Part shown: positions 1 to 12,403 of the stretch, in pieces
Position numbering within the stretch: position 1 is the stretch's first letter
Layout of the letters: each line of letters opens with the position of its first letter
Origin: Harmothoe impar
Taxonomy: Eukaryota; Annelida; Polychaeta; Phyllodocida; Polynoidae
DNA: 64,000 nucleotides
Assembly (NCBI GenBank): GCA_947462335.1
Contig: OX381710.1
Location: 34,967,204-35,031,203 of the forward strand
Reading direction: 5' to 3'
Translations under genes and position numbers: made by a program
The notes under the pieces: generated by a model
The model's input: the letters and a program-made list of their open reading frames with translations, nothing else
Databases searched by the model: none
What the model was told of the DNA's origin: nothing

Positions 1-482
1 ACTGTGGCCCTTAAACTCAACGGTATGTAAGTCAAGTGTCTGAGGTTTGACTATTATCACTCACCAGCGAGTATCATGAGACGTTTACACTAAAACACCT
101 TACAAATGGATATATTTGTTGCAAGGTAGTAAATTATAGGTAAAAAAGTGCCCAGGATTAAATGCATACAATTAGTAGACACCAACATTGTTTTTGTAAT
201 AAAGTTGAAAACGATCCAGGGTTAGGGGGGGGGGGGCGCTTTTTTTTCAACCTATTCCGAGGGGGGGGGCCTTTTTTTTTCAACCTATTCCGAGGGGGGG
301 GGGCAATTATTTTTGACGTATTCGATTTGCCAAACGCTCACCCCCCCCCCCCCTGCCATAAATAATGAACACTCCCTAAGGGGATATTGGTGGATGCTGA
401 GAGGTGGGTATTAACTGTAAGTGTGTTGCACCAGTAAGAGCCCCCGCTAAGCCATGCCTTGCCTTGCCTCTCCTTCCCCCAG
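1..482. other. Intron or upstream sequence of the first gene
   Basis: No coding exon is recognisable before the acceptor at 481-482. The stretch is AT-rich up to about 215, followed by the G/C-run repeat annotated separately at 222-379. The first gene must start upstream of the window, because the exon at 483 opens in frame without a convincing start context. Confidence 0.5.
222..379. repeat. Partial G-run repeat element with terminal GGGAGTG-type end
   Basis: Two tandem units, each a run of 9-12 G followed by a T-run and CAACCTATTCCGA, then a run of C and a terminus reading AACACTCCC followed by TAA at 377-379. Read on the other strand the end is GGGAGTGTTCATT, nearly the same as the ends of the element at 10395-11587. 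I read this as one end of the same family, with the left end missing or decayed. Confidence 0.5.
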
Positions 483-3400
483 GAGCGAGCCCCCAGTGTT
501 AGCCCTATGGAGGAGTACCCGCTGGACCTGGCCACGTCGTCCACCATAACGTTACAAAACACCGTAATGCTTGACCCCACCACCAGGCAGCGCTCCAGTC
601 CGCTGTCGGGCTCCTCGTAAGTGCATGGACCGTATTCAACGTAATAAGCGCCCTCCCTATGATAAGCCTTCACGGGGTATATTTAGACTACAAATGGTCT
701 TAAGTGTTCATGCTAATTAAAAGTGTTAACTATTAAAATGCCAATTAATTTGGCGCTAATCACGTTGAATACGGTGTTAGTATTGTATATGTGTGATAAA
801 GAAGCTAAATGTAAGTAGATGCGTGTATACGCTTAAGCTGTATAAATAGTGGCACAGTGTAAGCTTATAAGATCAAAGTATACACATGTATACAGAGGCC
901 GAGAGTAGCATGTTGTTGTTATGCATGGTAAATAACACAAAATAATATTAAAAATATAGCATGCAAGTATATATATCCAAACCATCTGTAGACATTTTAA
1001 ACGTAATAAGAGGAGATTTGATGAAACTTAAAATAACAATACCACGATTAGATGAAAATATACCCCAGTAATAATACAGCAAGGCTTCATAATGACATGA
1101 TATACAAATAGATGAGAGGAGAGTGTGATACTTGTATAATAACGCAGTACTATTCATCACTCATGCAGACATAGCATCCACAGTGCAGGGAGTGATGCCG
1201 ACATGGCAGACCTCAGCCCCTGCCACGCCTCGCCCAACTTCTCCAACATGGCCGTCCTGTGTATCCAAGGTGACGAGATCGAGGACATCTGGAGAAGTCA
1301 CGTAAACCGGGTGATGACCGACTCTACGGCTACGTACGCTGTTAACACGTTTCACCTGTTCGCGCGTCTGCTGCAGGAGACGCAGCGTAAACTACAGACA
1401 CTGACTAAGGAGGCCTGCTACTTCCTATCTAAGACGGACTCGGTGCGCAGCCTCGCCCACCAGCTCTGTATCCTTGTATCATATACCATGCAATACTTTT
1501 GTTTTCAGGTCTATTTTATTTTATTTATATTGTGTATATTTTAGGCTTATATCTTGTCTTATTATTGAACCAGGGCACAGTTGTGCCAGGTTCTTTAGAG
1601 ACAGGTATTTTTGCATTTTTCGTCCGAAAAATGCAACATGTTGTCTGCCTAATTTTGCTGTCTGAGCTTGTTCAATAAAATATTTAAATACTGCAGGAAA
1701 CAAGTTTTGATCAATGCCAATCTATGCCATCAAACATTGAAATAAAAAAAGGTATTTTTCATATATAAAATTCAGTTTAAAAAGAGGTCACTGAAACAGC
1801 ATAAAACTAACTTTTTCAGCTCAATGCTAAAGTATGGGCTTTCATGTAAACCACAGACCTTCCTAGACTGTCCCTTTACACAGAATCCTCTTTGTTCTTA
1901 TGTAAAAACAGGGTGAGACACTTTTTGAGACGCTCTGAGGCCACAATATTGCCTCTACCTTCCCTAACCTTCATGAAAATGAAGGTAAGGCAGTAGTTTA
2001 CACAGACAACAGGCTCTTTCACACCCACCTGCTCACCCACACCCACCTGCTGGGCTGAAATGGAATAACATACATGTATGACACATGACTTTAGGGTATT
2101 TTTTAACAAGGAATTCATTTCTGATGCCAGAATGGACCAATGAATGATTATGAGGGGGGCATAGATTTGGGGGTTTTCTGGGGTTTCAGGGATTTTATGC
2201 AGTGGCTCCTTCATGCATGGTCAGTTACATATACTTAGTTAATCTTTAATGATATTTAATGGTTTTAATGAATCCCATTGGTACCAATAGAATCCAGTGG
2301 TGTGTTTGTGGAGGTGGTGGTATTCCTTAGGGTATGCATGGGCGGGGGGGGGGGGACCGGAAATAGGGAGAAGGGGAAAAGGGAGAACGCTAAAACAGAG
2401 AACGCGAAAACAGAGAACGCAAATACGGAATCATGAGCAGGGGGAGTGGGGGCTGAGAGAGTGGAGAACAGGAAATTCAATATAGATCGACTGCAAAGGC
2501 ATGGACACGTAGCACACGCCGCCCCGCGTCCGACCGACATGGCGAAACGGCAACGGAGATGCCGTCGCTGTTGATGCTCCGATTGACTCGCTTTTCGGGC
2601 GAGACGGAAAACAGCGGTTACGCGCTGCCTGGCGCTGACGCCCACAGCCACCTGCTCGCCCCCAGCCACCTGCTTTCACACAGCCACCTGCTCACCTACA
2701 GCCACCACTTGGAATTCGATTATATATGACTTGTAATACATGAAATTAGGGTAGCTTTTTCTGGCGATTACAAATCTGCTGTTAGAAATGAGAAATAACG
2801 TATTGTACTCAAATTAGATCATTCATTCGACTTCCTACTGACAAATGCAGAATGTGTGAGGCTTGTGGTGACCTGTTCAGTAGCAGAGACCAATGAATGA
2901 TTATGGACGAAACTGTAGTAAATGTCTCTGGTAGGGTTGGGGCTTAGATGAAATCAGTTTTACGGTCAAAACCATCTGCAACACACGCTGCCTCGCGGCC
3001 GACCAACACAGGCGAACAGAAACGGAGCTGCTGTTGTCGTTTACACTCAGACTGGCTCGCTCTTTGGCTGAGACGTAGAATGGCGGTTAAGTGCTGCAGG
3101 GCGCTGACACCCACAGCCACCTGCTTGCCCACAGCCACCTGCTTGCCCACGCCCAACTGTTTGCCCACACCCCACTGCTCGCCTGGAATTTGATTAAATA
3201 ATGCATGTGACCTATCAAAGTGGGTCAGTGTTTCCTGGAGATTATAATTCTGCTGTCAGAAATGAGAAATAACGTATTGTACTAAAATTAGGTACCTGAT
3301 CATTGGGAATCTGCACTGTGTGTGTATGTGGGGGGGGGTTGTAAGCACTCAATCTCGGTGATTCAACATCAAAACTCACACATATTACACTCACACATAT

Positions 3401-6400
3401 TACACTCACACATCTTACACTCACACATATTACACTCACACATATTACACTCACACATATTACACTCACACATATTACACTCACACATATTACACTCACA
3501 CATATTACACGCACACATCGGGGGGGGGGGGACTTTGGGTAGGTTTATCAATAAAAAAATGCCCTGGTTCACATGTGATATCAATCACATATACCATTCA
3601 TCTAACAGTATTTCATTTAAAAGACTCTTTTATCTGATATACCTTGATTGTTGCACATGTTTCCCATTATTGTTGTACATCAGCATATCAACATAAACGT
3701 CAACATTCCTTTTCGTTTCCCCTTGTATTCTGAGAGGTATATTCTACTTATGATTCACGTTAGTGTTGGTGTGTAACCCTTAACCGACCCCAAGCCTCGG
3801 TGCTGGAACTGATGGGGACAGATATGGAGTGTCCGCTCGTCTATGCAGATGTAGAAACTGTAAGTAACCCAACATTTACACTCACAAATTCACAGAAACA
3901 CAGCCACAAATGTATTATACCAACCAGAGGTAGCAGGTTAGACTACTGATGTATAGTGTCACTAAGTATATACTATGCCATGAAGTAATTGTACGATTTA
4001 GAATAGGGTGCACAGGCTATGTCTTATTGTATACAGTAACTGTTATGTAGATAAGACAATGTGCCCCAGAATGTCTCTCATGGGCCAAACCTCCTCTCAC
4101 CCTTTTAGCTGACCGCTTGCAAGATGATCGAGCGTCACAAGTTTAGCATTCTCGAAATTCATGAGAGTTATGAGACTTACCTGCTACGGAAAGAACAGGC
4201 CAATGAGGTAAGTAGAACACCTTTATTACACGAAGTAACAAGTATGTAGCCACTGACATAACCATGTGTTTCTATTTTATTTATCAAAAAAAAATCACAC
4301 TGATAGTTTTAGAAATACATGTACCTATTCTCACAACTGTCTCTGTTTGAGCTTTTCAAGTTTTGTCTTTTTTTTCTATCAATATGCGTGGATTTTACTG
4401 TAGAATGATACAAATATTACCCCCTGAGGGCCTATACATTATTCTTGTTTGATCGTCTTGTGTTTTATTCATGCCGCTCAGTGTCTGGACGGCCTGAAGT
4501 CCTCTGTCAAATACCAGTCCCTGGGTGACGGAACGTTTATCCCAGACTTCTGTGGAGATGAGCAGGTAGGAATTCCTTCAAGTCTTTAATAGCCGCATTG
4601 TGTTTTACTGTGCTTTTATGTCCTTTGTGGTGATGATGAATAAATCCAGAGTATACTTGCCAAGGCTGCAGTCATCTATCATGCTGGCCGTCCGGAGTCG
4701 AGTGCATCAGCCTGTAAGGTTTGCATGATGCTTGATTGCAGCATAACTTGCCAGAGCTGCATTTATGTATCATATTCATAACGATAAGAGGATAATTCAA
4801 ATACCACTACAACTGTATCACCAATGATTGTGTAATAAAAACTGTGTTTTATACCTCTGAGATCTAACATATTTGAGGATGTGCTTTCTCTTTTGTCACC
4901 TGTCTTTGCATATAACATGTGGATGTCTTGGTTGTGTTGTAGAAAGTGGAGCTGTGTCGGTGCCTGTACAAGCTCCATTTCCAAGTGCTCCAACTCTTTG
5001 AAGGATACTCAAAACTGGTCGACAGTCTAGCACAAGCCGCCAAGCCACCGCAGGTGTGTAGATGACGGCTTTCGTTATACACCTACCTATAGATACATCT
5101 ACCTGTAATCCTAATTGTGAGAACTGTTTTGAATGTAAGAGACACACTGCAGTGCCACCTCCTATCTATTTCACCAAAAGAAAATGTGATTAAAATACAT
5201 ATATTTGAAGTACACATTTACAGGGGCGGACCCAGGAATTGTAAATTGTTTTGTTCTTTTAATAAAAAAAAAAGGGGGGGGGGGTCCGGACCCTAACTTG
5301 TTCTTTCCTAATGTAATCCTAAGTGTGTATCTAAAGTCCCTAACTTGTGTAATCTTCACATACTGTACATAATGACTTTCAGTTCACAAAAGAATTAACA
5401 ATACTCCTTGAATGATGTTGCGGCAGGTGGTGGACCTGTCGGAGGAGGTGATGTCCCTACGGGAGGACCTGCAGCGGGCCCAGGCCGAGGTGGAGGCGGA
5501 CCAGGAGGCCTTGTCCTACATCGTTGACGTCAACACGCTCTCGCGAGACGACGCCGAGAAGCTACTCATAGACTCGGTCACCAGCCGCCAGTTTGTCAAG
5601 TCTGTAGTAGCCATGCGCAATCTCAGGTAGGATATCTTGTATTTGTATTGGAAAGTGGTAGCTATATCAAGCAAAGAATGCCTTTTCTTTGTTGTATGTT
5701 TTTCCAGTAAGCATGCTTTGTGATATTCATAATGCACTAAATTGATGGGATGTGAAGGGGTGGGGGGACTAAATTGAATTGGCATCAATGTAGATTGAGG
5801 AAAATGAGGCTTAAAGGAATTCTCAACATATATATGAGCTGATATATCAGAATACAGCATTTTACTATCATGTATTTAGTTCCTTCAGTCTGCCAGTAGT
5901 TTGAATCAATACTCTTTTCCAGGCCACTATTCCCAGGGGACATGTTTGGAGTCAATCCAACCGACGAAGTGGAAGGATTACTCTTTATGTATTGTAAACA
6001 TCAAGCTGAGGCAAAGCCAGGTACGTGGGCTATGTGTTGAATTATACATATTGTAGCGGTGTGATCCGTTGACAAGCTTAACGAGTACCTTAACATGGAT
6101 TAGTCTTTGATGAAGCATATTCTTGGGATAGTCAATGAGTAGGAGTGTGTGAAGACCATGGAGTGAGCGATAGTTGAAAGAAGAAATAATCCATGTATTT
6201 GTGCATTATTTGTATCCTTCTGACCTTTTATAACAAGACAGTATGTGTCTCCTACCCGCAGGTGTTGTAGCCATCACTAAGTCCAACCATGACTTGTCAG
6301 AAGTGTGCACGCGCCTCATGGACATCAAGGTGCAGCTCTCGGTGGTCATCGCCCAGATCGAGCAGCAAGCCGTCACGCCCACCGCCAAAATAGAACATGA

Positions 6401-6437
6401 GACGCTCATGAAGCTGCCCGAGTCGAGTACGCTGTGA
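483..6437 (+). CDS. Coiled-coil protein, C-terminal part (5' end outside window), family not recognised
   Basis: Nine exons join in phase to a stop at 6435-6437: 483-616, 1169-1467, 3795-3859, 4109-4207, 4482-4565, 4943-5053, 5427-5626, 5923-6020, 6262-6437. They give 421 residues plus stop, beginning ERAPSVSPMEEYPLDL. The first 70 residues are Ser/Thr/Pro-rich and probably disordered. A helical region follows (HVNRVMTDSTATYAVNTFHL, then KVELCRCLYKLHFQVLQLFE), with a short acidic coiled coil (LSEEVMSLREDLQRAQAEVE) about 180 residues before the end. I see no signal peptide, membrane segment or catalytic motif. The donor of exon 2 is ambiguous (1468 or 1476); only 1468 keeps phase with exon 3. 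A cytosolic scaffold or adaptor is a guess from composition only. The gene points away from the next minus-strand gene and ends tail-to-tail with it. Confidence 0.85.
1900..3300. repeat. Three diverged copies of a dispersed repeat with CCACCTG minisatellite core
   Basis: Lies in intron 2 of the first gene. Copies at about 1985-2160, 2480-2815 and 2895-3300 share blocks: a tandem 15-19 bp array around CCCACAGCCACCTGCT, a GC-rich block containing GCCTCGCGGCCGACC or similar, and a tail reading CTGTTAGAAATGAGAAATAA. The words CAATGAATGATTATG recur at 2140 and 2890. An inverted copy sits at 40850-41340 in a TMEM144 intron. Open frames in this stretch follow the repeat and are not genes. Confidence 0.6.
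3374..3519. repeat. 15-bp minisatellite (ACTCACACATATTAC), about 9.7 copies
   Basis: Nearly perfect tandem array in intron 2 of the first gene, ending at a run of G. The unit is a multiple of three, so both strands carry long open frames made of a repeated pentapeptide (HSHIL on plus, CECNM on minus). These are artefacts. Confidence 0.95.
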
Positions 6438-8990
6438 GCTGAGCTGTGAGCCGAGCTGTGAGCCGAGCTGTGAGCCGAGCACCTCGCGTATCACACTCAA
6501 CATGCATGGCAAGTTGTACATGAATTGGGTTTAGAAATATTTTATAATCACACTATCCATGTTTGAGTTTAGTAAAATTATCTGGGAGTCAATATTGGAT
6601 TTACTACATTCATCACTATTTGTATTTGCGATTTATATTATGTAAAGTCAGTTGCAAAGTCTTTAAGTAATGATTACACCGTTAAGTATCTACAGATGCA
6701 CTTACATGTATAAGGAAACATGGACAGACTCCCAGGGTGTGTGAAGACTTCAAACTTGCAGTCCTCAGTGCCGAAACTGTATTGGTTATTTCTTTACACT
6801 GTTATGTGATGAATATTTTATAGATGCATATTTGTAAATATATTATGTTTATTTAAGGATGTACAGATTTCATCAAATCATTCAGGTGGAAAAGAAATAT
6901 GATCGTACATGTCGTATGATATCCATAGCTTGAAAAACAATAGAAATGCCCCCAAAACCCCTTGTTATAATCACAGATAAATGTAAGATGGTGTATTAAT
7001 GAATAAGGAGTAAAGCTATGTGGACAATGTAGCACGTATATTGTATTTTTAAACTTTATACGTGTACTGTCATAGTGACTTAATGAAAGAAATATAGTTT
7101 AGTCCATAACCGAGACAATGATTATGTGAATTATTTTGATGGATTTTGAGTAATTATTTCTGAGTATATTCTATACTTATTGGTTTTCCCTTTGTAAGAC
7201 ACGTTGACTATCACTTTTATATTTAGCTCTTATGCAATACTGTATTGAGCATTAAGAACTTTATAAGTTAGCCAGATGATAGTTATCGTATATCATGGTG
7301 CATTTATGTAGATAATTCAAAATCTGCATATCCTTGGTTCTTCGTGTTATCGACTCTACCCAATATTAGCTCTCTGACAACCGAAATAGTAAATAACGCG
7401 TTAAGGACGGCTTATTGCTCTATGCCGTTTTATCCCTATGATGCATGAATGTAGCTCTGGCATCATGCGGGACCCAATTTGTTTCATCTGATTTTGCACG
7501 TGCAATAGTTGGTGTAATATCTCACAATATACAACATGTAAACTTCAAATATCTACGCGGAATTAAAATGTGAAGATTTAGTAAAGGATAATATGTGGCT
7601 TTAGCAAGAAGAATGCAGAAACTTAATTACCTACACTTAGTTTAACTGATTTGGTGACACAACACTGTGGACCACGCAGCAGTAACCAGAAACTAGTCCT
7701 CTACACACAATAATAGACTTGCCATGTCTGATCTCTATATTCACTAGTATTACATTTGGTCGTATTCATCCCCCTGGTTTATGTATAGCTGGTATGTTGT
7801 GTTCCTCTTTGAATGCTCTGCTACTGTTTTACCCTATCACCAGATACACCCGGTTACACACTCTATTCAACACCTGACACTCATATAATAGAGACCAATA
7901 TGAAACATTTTATCAATATTTCACGACGATCAACACAACTACAACATTATACAAGGTAGCAAGTTTATTCGAGAATCAAATGACCACAACGTTTTGCCAA
8001 AGTAAGGCTTTATGAGTGCAAACTATAACATTATAAAACCAATCTGACTATCCACCTAAATTAGGTCTTGTTAATATGTCAGTTGAGCACTTTTAATAAC
8101 ATATCAAGTTTCATTCTTTAATTCAAAGAATTATCAAAGAAATACACATTGTACATGTATTTTAGAGTTGTGTCCAGACGTTGCTCGTAGCAGGGCTATT
8201 TGAGAATGTCTGTGTACAGAACTTCAACTCTATTTAGAAAAGCTGTAGTATTCTACTAGTCTAATCTGACTGTCACTTGGCTGGACTCAAGTGATGTATC
8301 GAATAGAAAAGAAGGTAAAGCCATACTGACTCAAGTAGTATAAAGGGTTTAGTGTTAAACCTATGTTTAGATACTGTTACATTAGACGTGTATAGAAACT
8401 GCTGATTTTGTCCTCTGTGGCTCACTAGAACTAGATCCTTCATATTAAATGCATGTATATACTTTGTATAAACTTAGTTTGTATATATTAAACTATTCTG
8501 AATAACGACTCATTACAGACACAGTTGCAATTGTATTGGCTAAATGTCAAGTTGTCTGCAAGGCTATGTAGGAGGCCTATAATATTGAAATCTTTTTTAA
8601 AACATACTTTCACTTTCAACGCTAATTTGATGGATAGGGGGTGGGGGAGGGCCATGTACATTAAATTTTTACTTGCTAGAACAGATGGATTGAATTATAT
8701 GTGTGCCATACATCATGTCAGTCTTGGTGTACATAATTCGATATTGTGTATCAAGGTGTAAGGGGTAACATTCTTACTTTATTCTGATCACAGCATTTTG
8801 CAGTTCCTTCACATGTGATCGGCATATAACGTAACTATAGAGGTTGTGCTGATGAAATTCTGGCGTAAGACTAAGTGCTTAAGGTGGGATGTTACTGAAT
8901 TATGTGTTAAATATATTCACAGGAAAAGTTATGTACCTCGTCAACCTGGTAAAAAGAACCAAATAATAAAAGACACTTTCCAATTATTTT
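6438..8990 (+). other. Probable long 3' UTR of the first gene, with poly(A) signal AATAAA at 8965-8970
   Basis: No ORF with coding character occurs between the stop at 6437 and the minus-strand stop at 9107. The stop codon sits at the start of three direct 14-bp repeats (GAGCTGTGAGCCGA, about 6434-6480). AATAAA at 8965-8970, followed by a T-rich stretch, is the best poly(A) signal, which gives a UTR of about 2.5 kb. An earlier poly(A) site cannot be excluded. Confidence 0.5.
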
Positions 8991-9104
8991 GTTTCATTCA
9001 TACTTTGTGTTGATTTTTGTATCGAAAAAGGCAATGGTACTCAAAGGGGAACAATAGATGAAAGGCAGAGCCTCATCTTCACACATATTAATGTGTGAAT
9101 TGAG

Positions 9105-11806
9105 TTATGCATTGGCACCCTCACTAAGAAACTTATCTTCAGTGAATGTTGTAGATTGACTACTAGGAGAGGCCGAAGGAGATGTTTCAGCAACTGAATC
9201 AATGCTGGTAGTAGGATGTGATACAGTGGTTGTTACTGGATCTGGGTCGGAAGTCTTTTTAACACGCCTCCTCTTTGGTGGTTTGAGCCATAAGTTGGTC
9301 TTCCTTTTTCTGTAAAACAAAAACCAGAACTAGGTAATTTAACATGCGATGTTGAAGGATGCAACATAGCAACATCATATAACCCATAAATTATATAAAA
9401 TGGTAACATTCTATAAGTAAGGGCAACAAATGGGGGGACTAGTGGATTTGCTGGGGTAAATAATGTTGACATCCCTGAGGGGTCGGGGGGGGGGGCATAT
9501 TTTGACCTCTCTTGGAAGGGAGGGGTGAGGTAATAATTTTTTAAAAAGGTACTTACCTCCTTCTTTTTTTAGTCTCTGGTTCCATCTTGAGCCTCAATTT
9601 GATGGGAGTTTTTGCACTCCAAAGTGGGAGTTTTTTTTTTTTTAATGTCAAGCTATTTATCTAAAGTAGGGCTTTTTCAGGCATGGCACAGGACGTATCT
9701 GGAGTAAATCAAGTTGCAAAATAAAAAGCATCAACAATCAATTGATAGTAAGAGATGCCATTTATATATAGCTCTAAAGAATAGATTGAGAAGTACTTTC
9801 TAGGTCTAGAATTAGCCCAGAAATGCCAGCGGCTATATCATATTGTACTTGCATATGGTAGATCACCATCCTTGATCAGAGTCATTTGAGTATGAATATT
9901 TAGACTAGCTACACTGTAAAATTGCATGCCGCTCAGTCAAGTTGCAGTATTTTGTGTTTTATACCTTAATATTTCCGGTAATAGTTGATCGAATATACCC
10001 AGTTTCATCCAAAATGAGTGTGCATTTTCTTTACTCCCAAGTTGGCCTTTTAGGATGACGATAACTTGGACACCCACGCTACTTGCAGATATAGCGTAGG
10101 TATCATATAATTCCGACCTTGACATAACAAGGGTTGAATACACAGTATGAATGTTTATTGCACTATTTGTTGTTTCTGTACCCCTTTGATATCAAATGTG
10201 TATTTCCCAATACACAAGACCCGAGGCAGTCTTTTAATACCTTAATTGGAGGTAATTAGTGGATGTGTATTAGTAAGTCCTACCCTAATAGGCTATATGG
10301 CCAGCCAATTAGAAATGGATCCGCTTTCGCTCCATTATCTCATTAACATATCTGTATGATGCTAAGGCCAATCTCGCTCCGAGTTTAGGCCTTAGTGAGT
10401 GATCATTTTTTAACAACAGGGGGGGGGGGGTGGTTTTCCGCGCAGAGCGCGCAAATTTTTTTTCACCCCCCCCGGTCAACGGGTCTAAATTTTTTACCCC
10501 CCCCCCCCTAAGGGTCGGAAATCGGCGCGCGCGCGGGCCCTTTGAAGCATACCCAGTAAACACACCTGTACCGGGCCAGTACCGTCATTGTACAGGCAAG
10601 TACCGGCACTACCGGGCCAGTACTGCCAGTACAGAGCCATTATAATGCCATTTAAGCTTGGTTGTACTGGCACTGTGCCGGCATAGTATCAACATTTCAG
10701 TAAGGGTATGCCGGTACTGGCCCAGTACCGGCATGCCACTACCAACATGCCGGTACCGGCACAGTAGTTTTCAAAGAATCCACCAGATGTCACCGGTGCA
10801 TGTTTTATGATATTGAGGGTTTAGTTGCATAAGATATCTCTATAATTATGACCCTCAGAGTCTTCAAAATAGTTTTAAATAGTTTAGCCTGAAACAAATT
10901 TCCTGTGAAATCTTATGGAATACAAACTTTTACATTAAATGTGATAAACAATGGGAGAACAAAGGGCATGTCTTTGCAAACACCTTTTGCTTGGTTATTA
11001 CACAACTATAAGACCTGCAAGGTGTGTTATCTCTTTCAAAAACTGGTATGCTATACTTCTGGCTATAAACTGTAGCTGGTTATTGCACCATGATGACTGA
11101 TTGCCTAAGTCCTCAGGCCTTGATGCACAATAGGTACAATATAATGTTAATTTTGCAACAGATAACTTATGCTTTTGACTCTACGTTATACTTTAAACAG
11201 CGCTCAGTAACGGGTCCGGTACCGGCCCAGTACCGAAATGCCAGCATTGGTCCAGTACTGGTCCGATGCTGGCCCTGTACCATGTCAGTACTGGCATACT
11301 GTACTGGCCCGGTACTGGTGCCATTTGCACCCCAGTACTGGTCCAGTACCGATTGCCTGTACTGGCCCAGTACCGTTGCCAGGTGTGGGCCAGTACAGGA
11401 CCGGTAAAGGTGTGTTTGCTGGGTAGTAACGCGCGGGCTTTTTGGCCCAAAACAGGTTAAATTTTTTTGACCCCCCCCCCAAGAGGGGTCCAAATTTTTT
11501 ACACCCCCCCCGATCAAGGGGTCCAAATTTTTTTGCCCCCCCCCCCAAACCAACCCCCCCCCCTGTTGATAAAAAATGATCACTCCCTTAGTACCGTTAG
11601 GGTCCACTGAGTTAGGATGACGAAGGCCAACGCACACTTACAAAGCTCAGGTTCGGGTGGGAACCTTTCTCTTACATCTGGGTCCTGACCGGGGGGAACT
11701 ACTTCCCATGTGCGCGGATCTGTCAAATTTTCTAATTACCTTTAGAATCATTGACACTACCACAATGCAGTCTGATCTTCCTTAAATTATATCCCAATGG
11801 TCGAAT
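9105..11806 (-). CDS. Probable gene with basic, nuclear-type C-terminus; 5' part tentative
   Basis: Three 3' exons fit in phase on the minus strand: 10117-9965 (phase 2 at both borders, encoding SELYDTYAISASSVGVQVIV and on to QLLPEIL), 9616-9557 (AKTPIKLRLKMEPETKKRR), and 9309-9105, ending at stop 9107-9105. The last exon gives KRKTNLWLKPPKRRRVKK, a clear nuclear-localisation-like cluster, then a Ser/Thr-rich tail ending SEGANA. Two further candidates agree with each other, 11806-11740 (IRPLGYNLRKIRLHCGSVND) and 11719-11642 (PRTWEVVPPGQDPDVRERF). The donor at 11642, however, is phase 1 while the exon at 10117 needs phase 2, so an exon is missing or one border is wrong. The gap holds a 1.2-kb fold-back element. 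The family is not recognised. The gene is head-to-head with RTTN. Confidence 0.55.
10395..11587. mobile_element. Fold-back DNA element, PIF/Harbinger-like by 3-bp TTA target duplication
   Basis: Ends are inverted: GTGAGTGATCATTTTTTA at 10395 and the complement of GGGAGTGATCATTTTTTA ending at 11587, flanked by TTA on both sides (10392-10394 and 11588-11590). Just inside lie runs of G or C with TCCAAATTTTTT units, then a matching TGTGTTTACTGGGTA-type block on both arms, then arrays built from GGCCAGTACCGG and its complement (about 10560-10760 and 11205-11410). No transposase ORF is present, so it is non-autonomous. The superfamily is inferred from target-site length and the GG-starting end only. 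Confidence 0.65.
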
Positions 11807-12403
11807 CTAGTGCAAAATAGACGGGATAGTCTGTTATTTGGCCATTGAAGAAGATGACAGCTAGCCTTGTTTGTAAACAACATTTCGAAATCTCAACTGC
11901 CATGGCCGAAAATGAACACCAAACTCTGCTTACTATTTGCCCTTCATAGCCTACATTATGGCATATTCATCTAGAGTGATGCCTCCTGATGCGAATCCAA
12001 TGGAATAGTATCCATATTTAGTGAGGCATTTTAGATTTCTAGCCGTAAAATGGATGGACTACATTATGTAATGTATGTGCACACGGACTTGGCTGCAAAA
12101 GGGTGCGCGAGGATACACCCACCATGTAAAGTGGTCCAAAATGACCGAGTCAAGTCCCGCATTTGAGTTGACGAGGTTACCCGGATGGGGCCAACGCGGG
12201 AATATGCCGCACTGCCCCCTAGCGGAATTTTGATGCAACGGGTTTAGCAGGTGCGTGTTTCTTCATTTGTCGCAGGCACCGGATGTTGATATGTGGCGGC
12301 AGGAGTTTACATTTCAAACCCAATTTTCCTTAAATATTCGCTAAATATGAAGGATTTGCAACGCCAAGCCTGACCCTTACATTTTCTAACAGATACTTTA
12401 ATC
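11807..12403. promoter_or_regulatory. Putative shared promoter region between the minus-strand gene and RTTN
   Basis: No exon is firmly supported here. On the plus strand a donor-like CAGGTGCGT near 12250 and an acceptor TTTTCTAACAG near 12391 would remove a short intron from the RTTN leader just before the start codon. On the minus strand an ATG in strong context (GCCATGGCA, near 11900) opens 37 codons and then stops. No TATA box is evident. The promoter assignment rests on divergent gene orientation. Confidence 0.3.

Noticed and set aside
3322..3696. Open frames on both strands with repeated pentapeptides (HSHIL, CECNM)
   Set aside because: Translation of a 15-bp minisatellite; no splice or codon evidence.
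8525..8761. 78-codon plus-strand frame in the 3' UTR of the first gene
   Set aside because: No splice sites, no coding bias, and it lies between a stop codon and a good poly(A) signal.
10309..11637. Several frames of 60-156 codons around the poly-G/GTACTGG repeats
   Set aside because: Low-complexity translation of the fold-back element; compositional artefacts on both strands.
11785..11902. Minus-strand frame starting MAVEISKCC in a strong start context
   Set aside because: Stops after 37 codons and overlaps the candidate exon 11806-11740 in another frame; the context arises from a CCATGG palindrome. Could be a leader ORF, but nothing else supports it.
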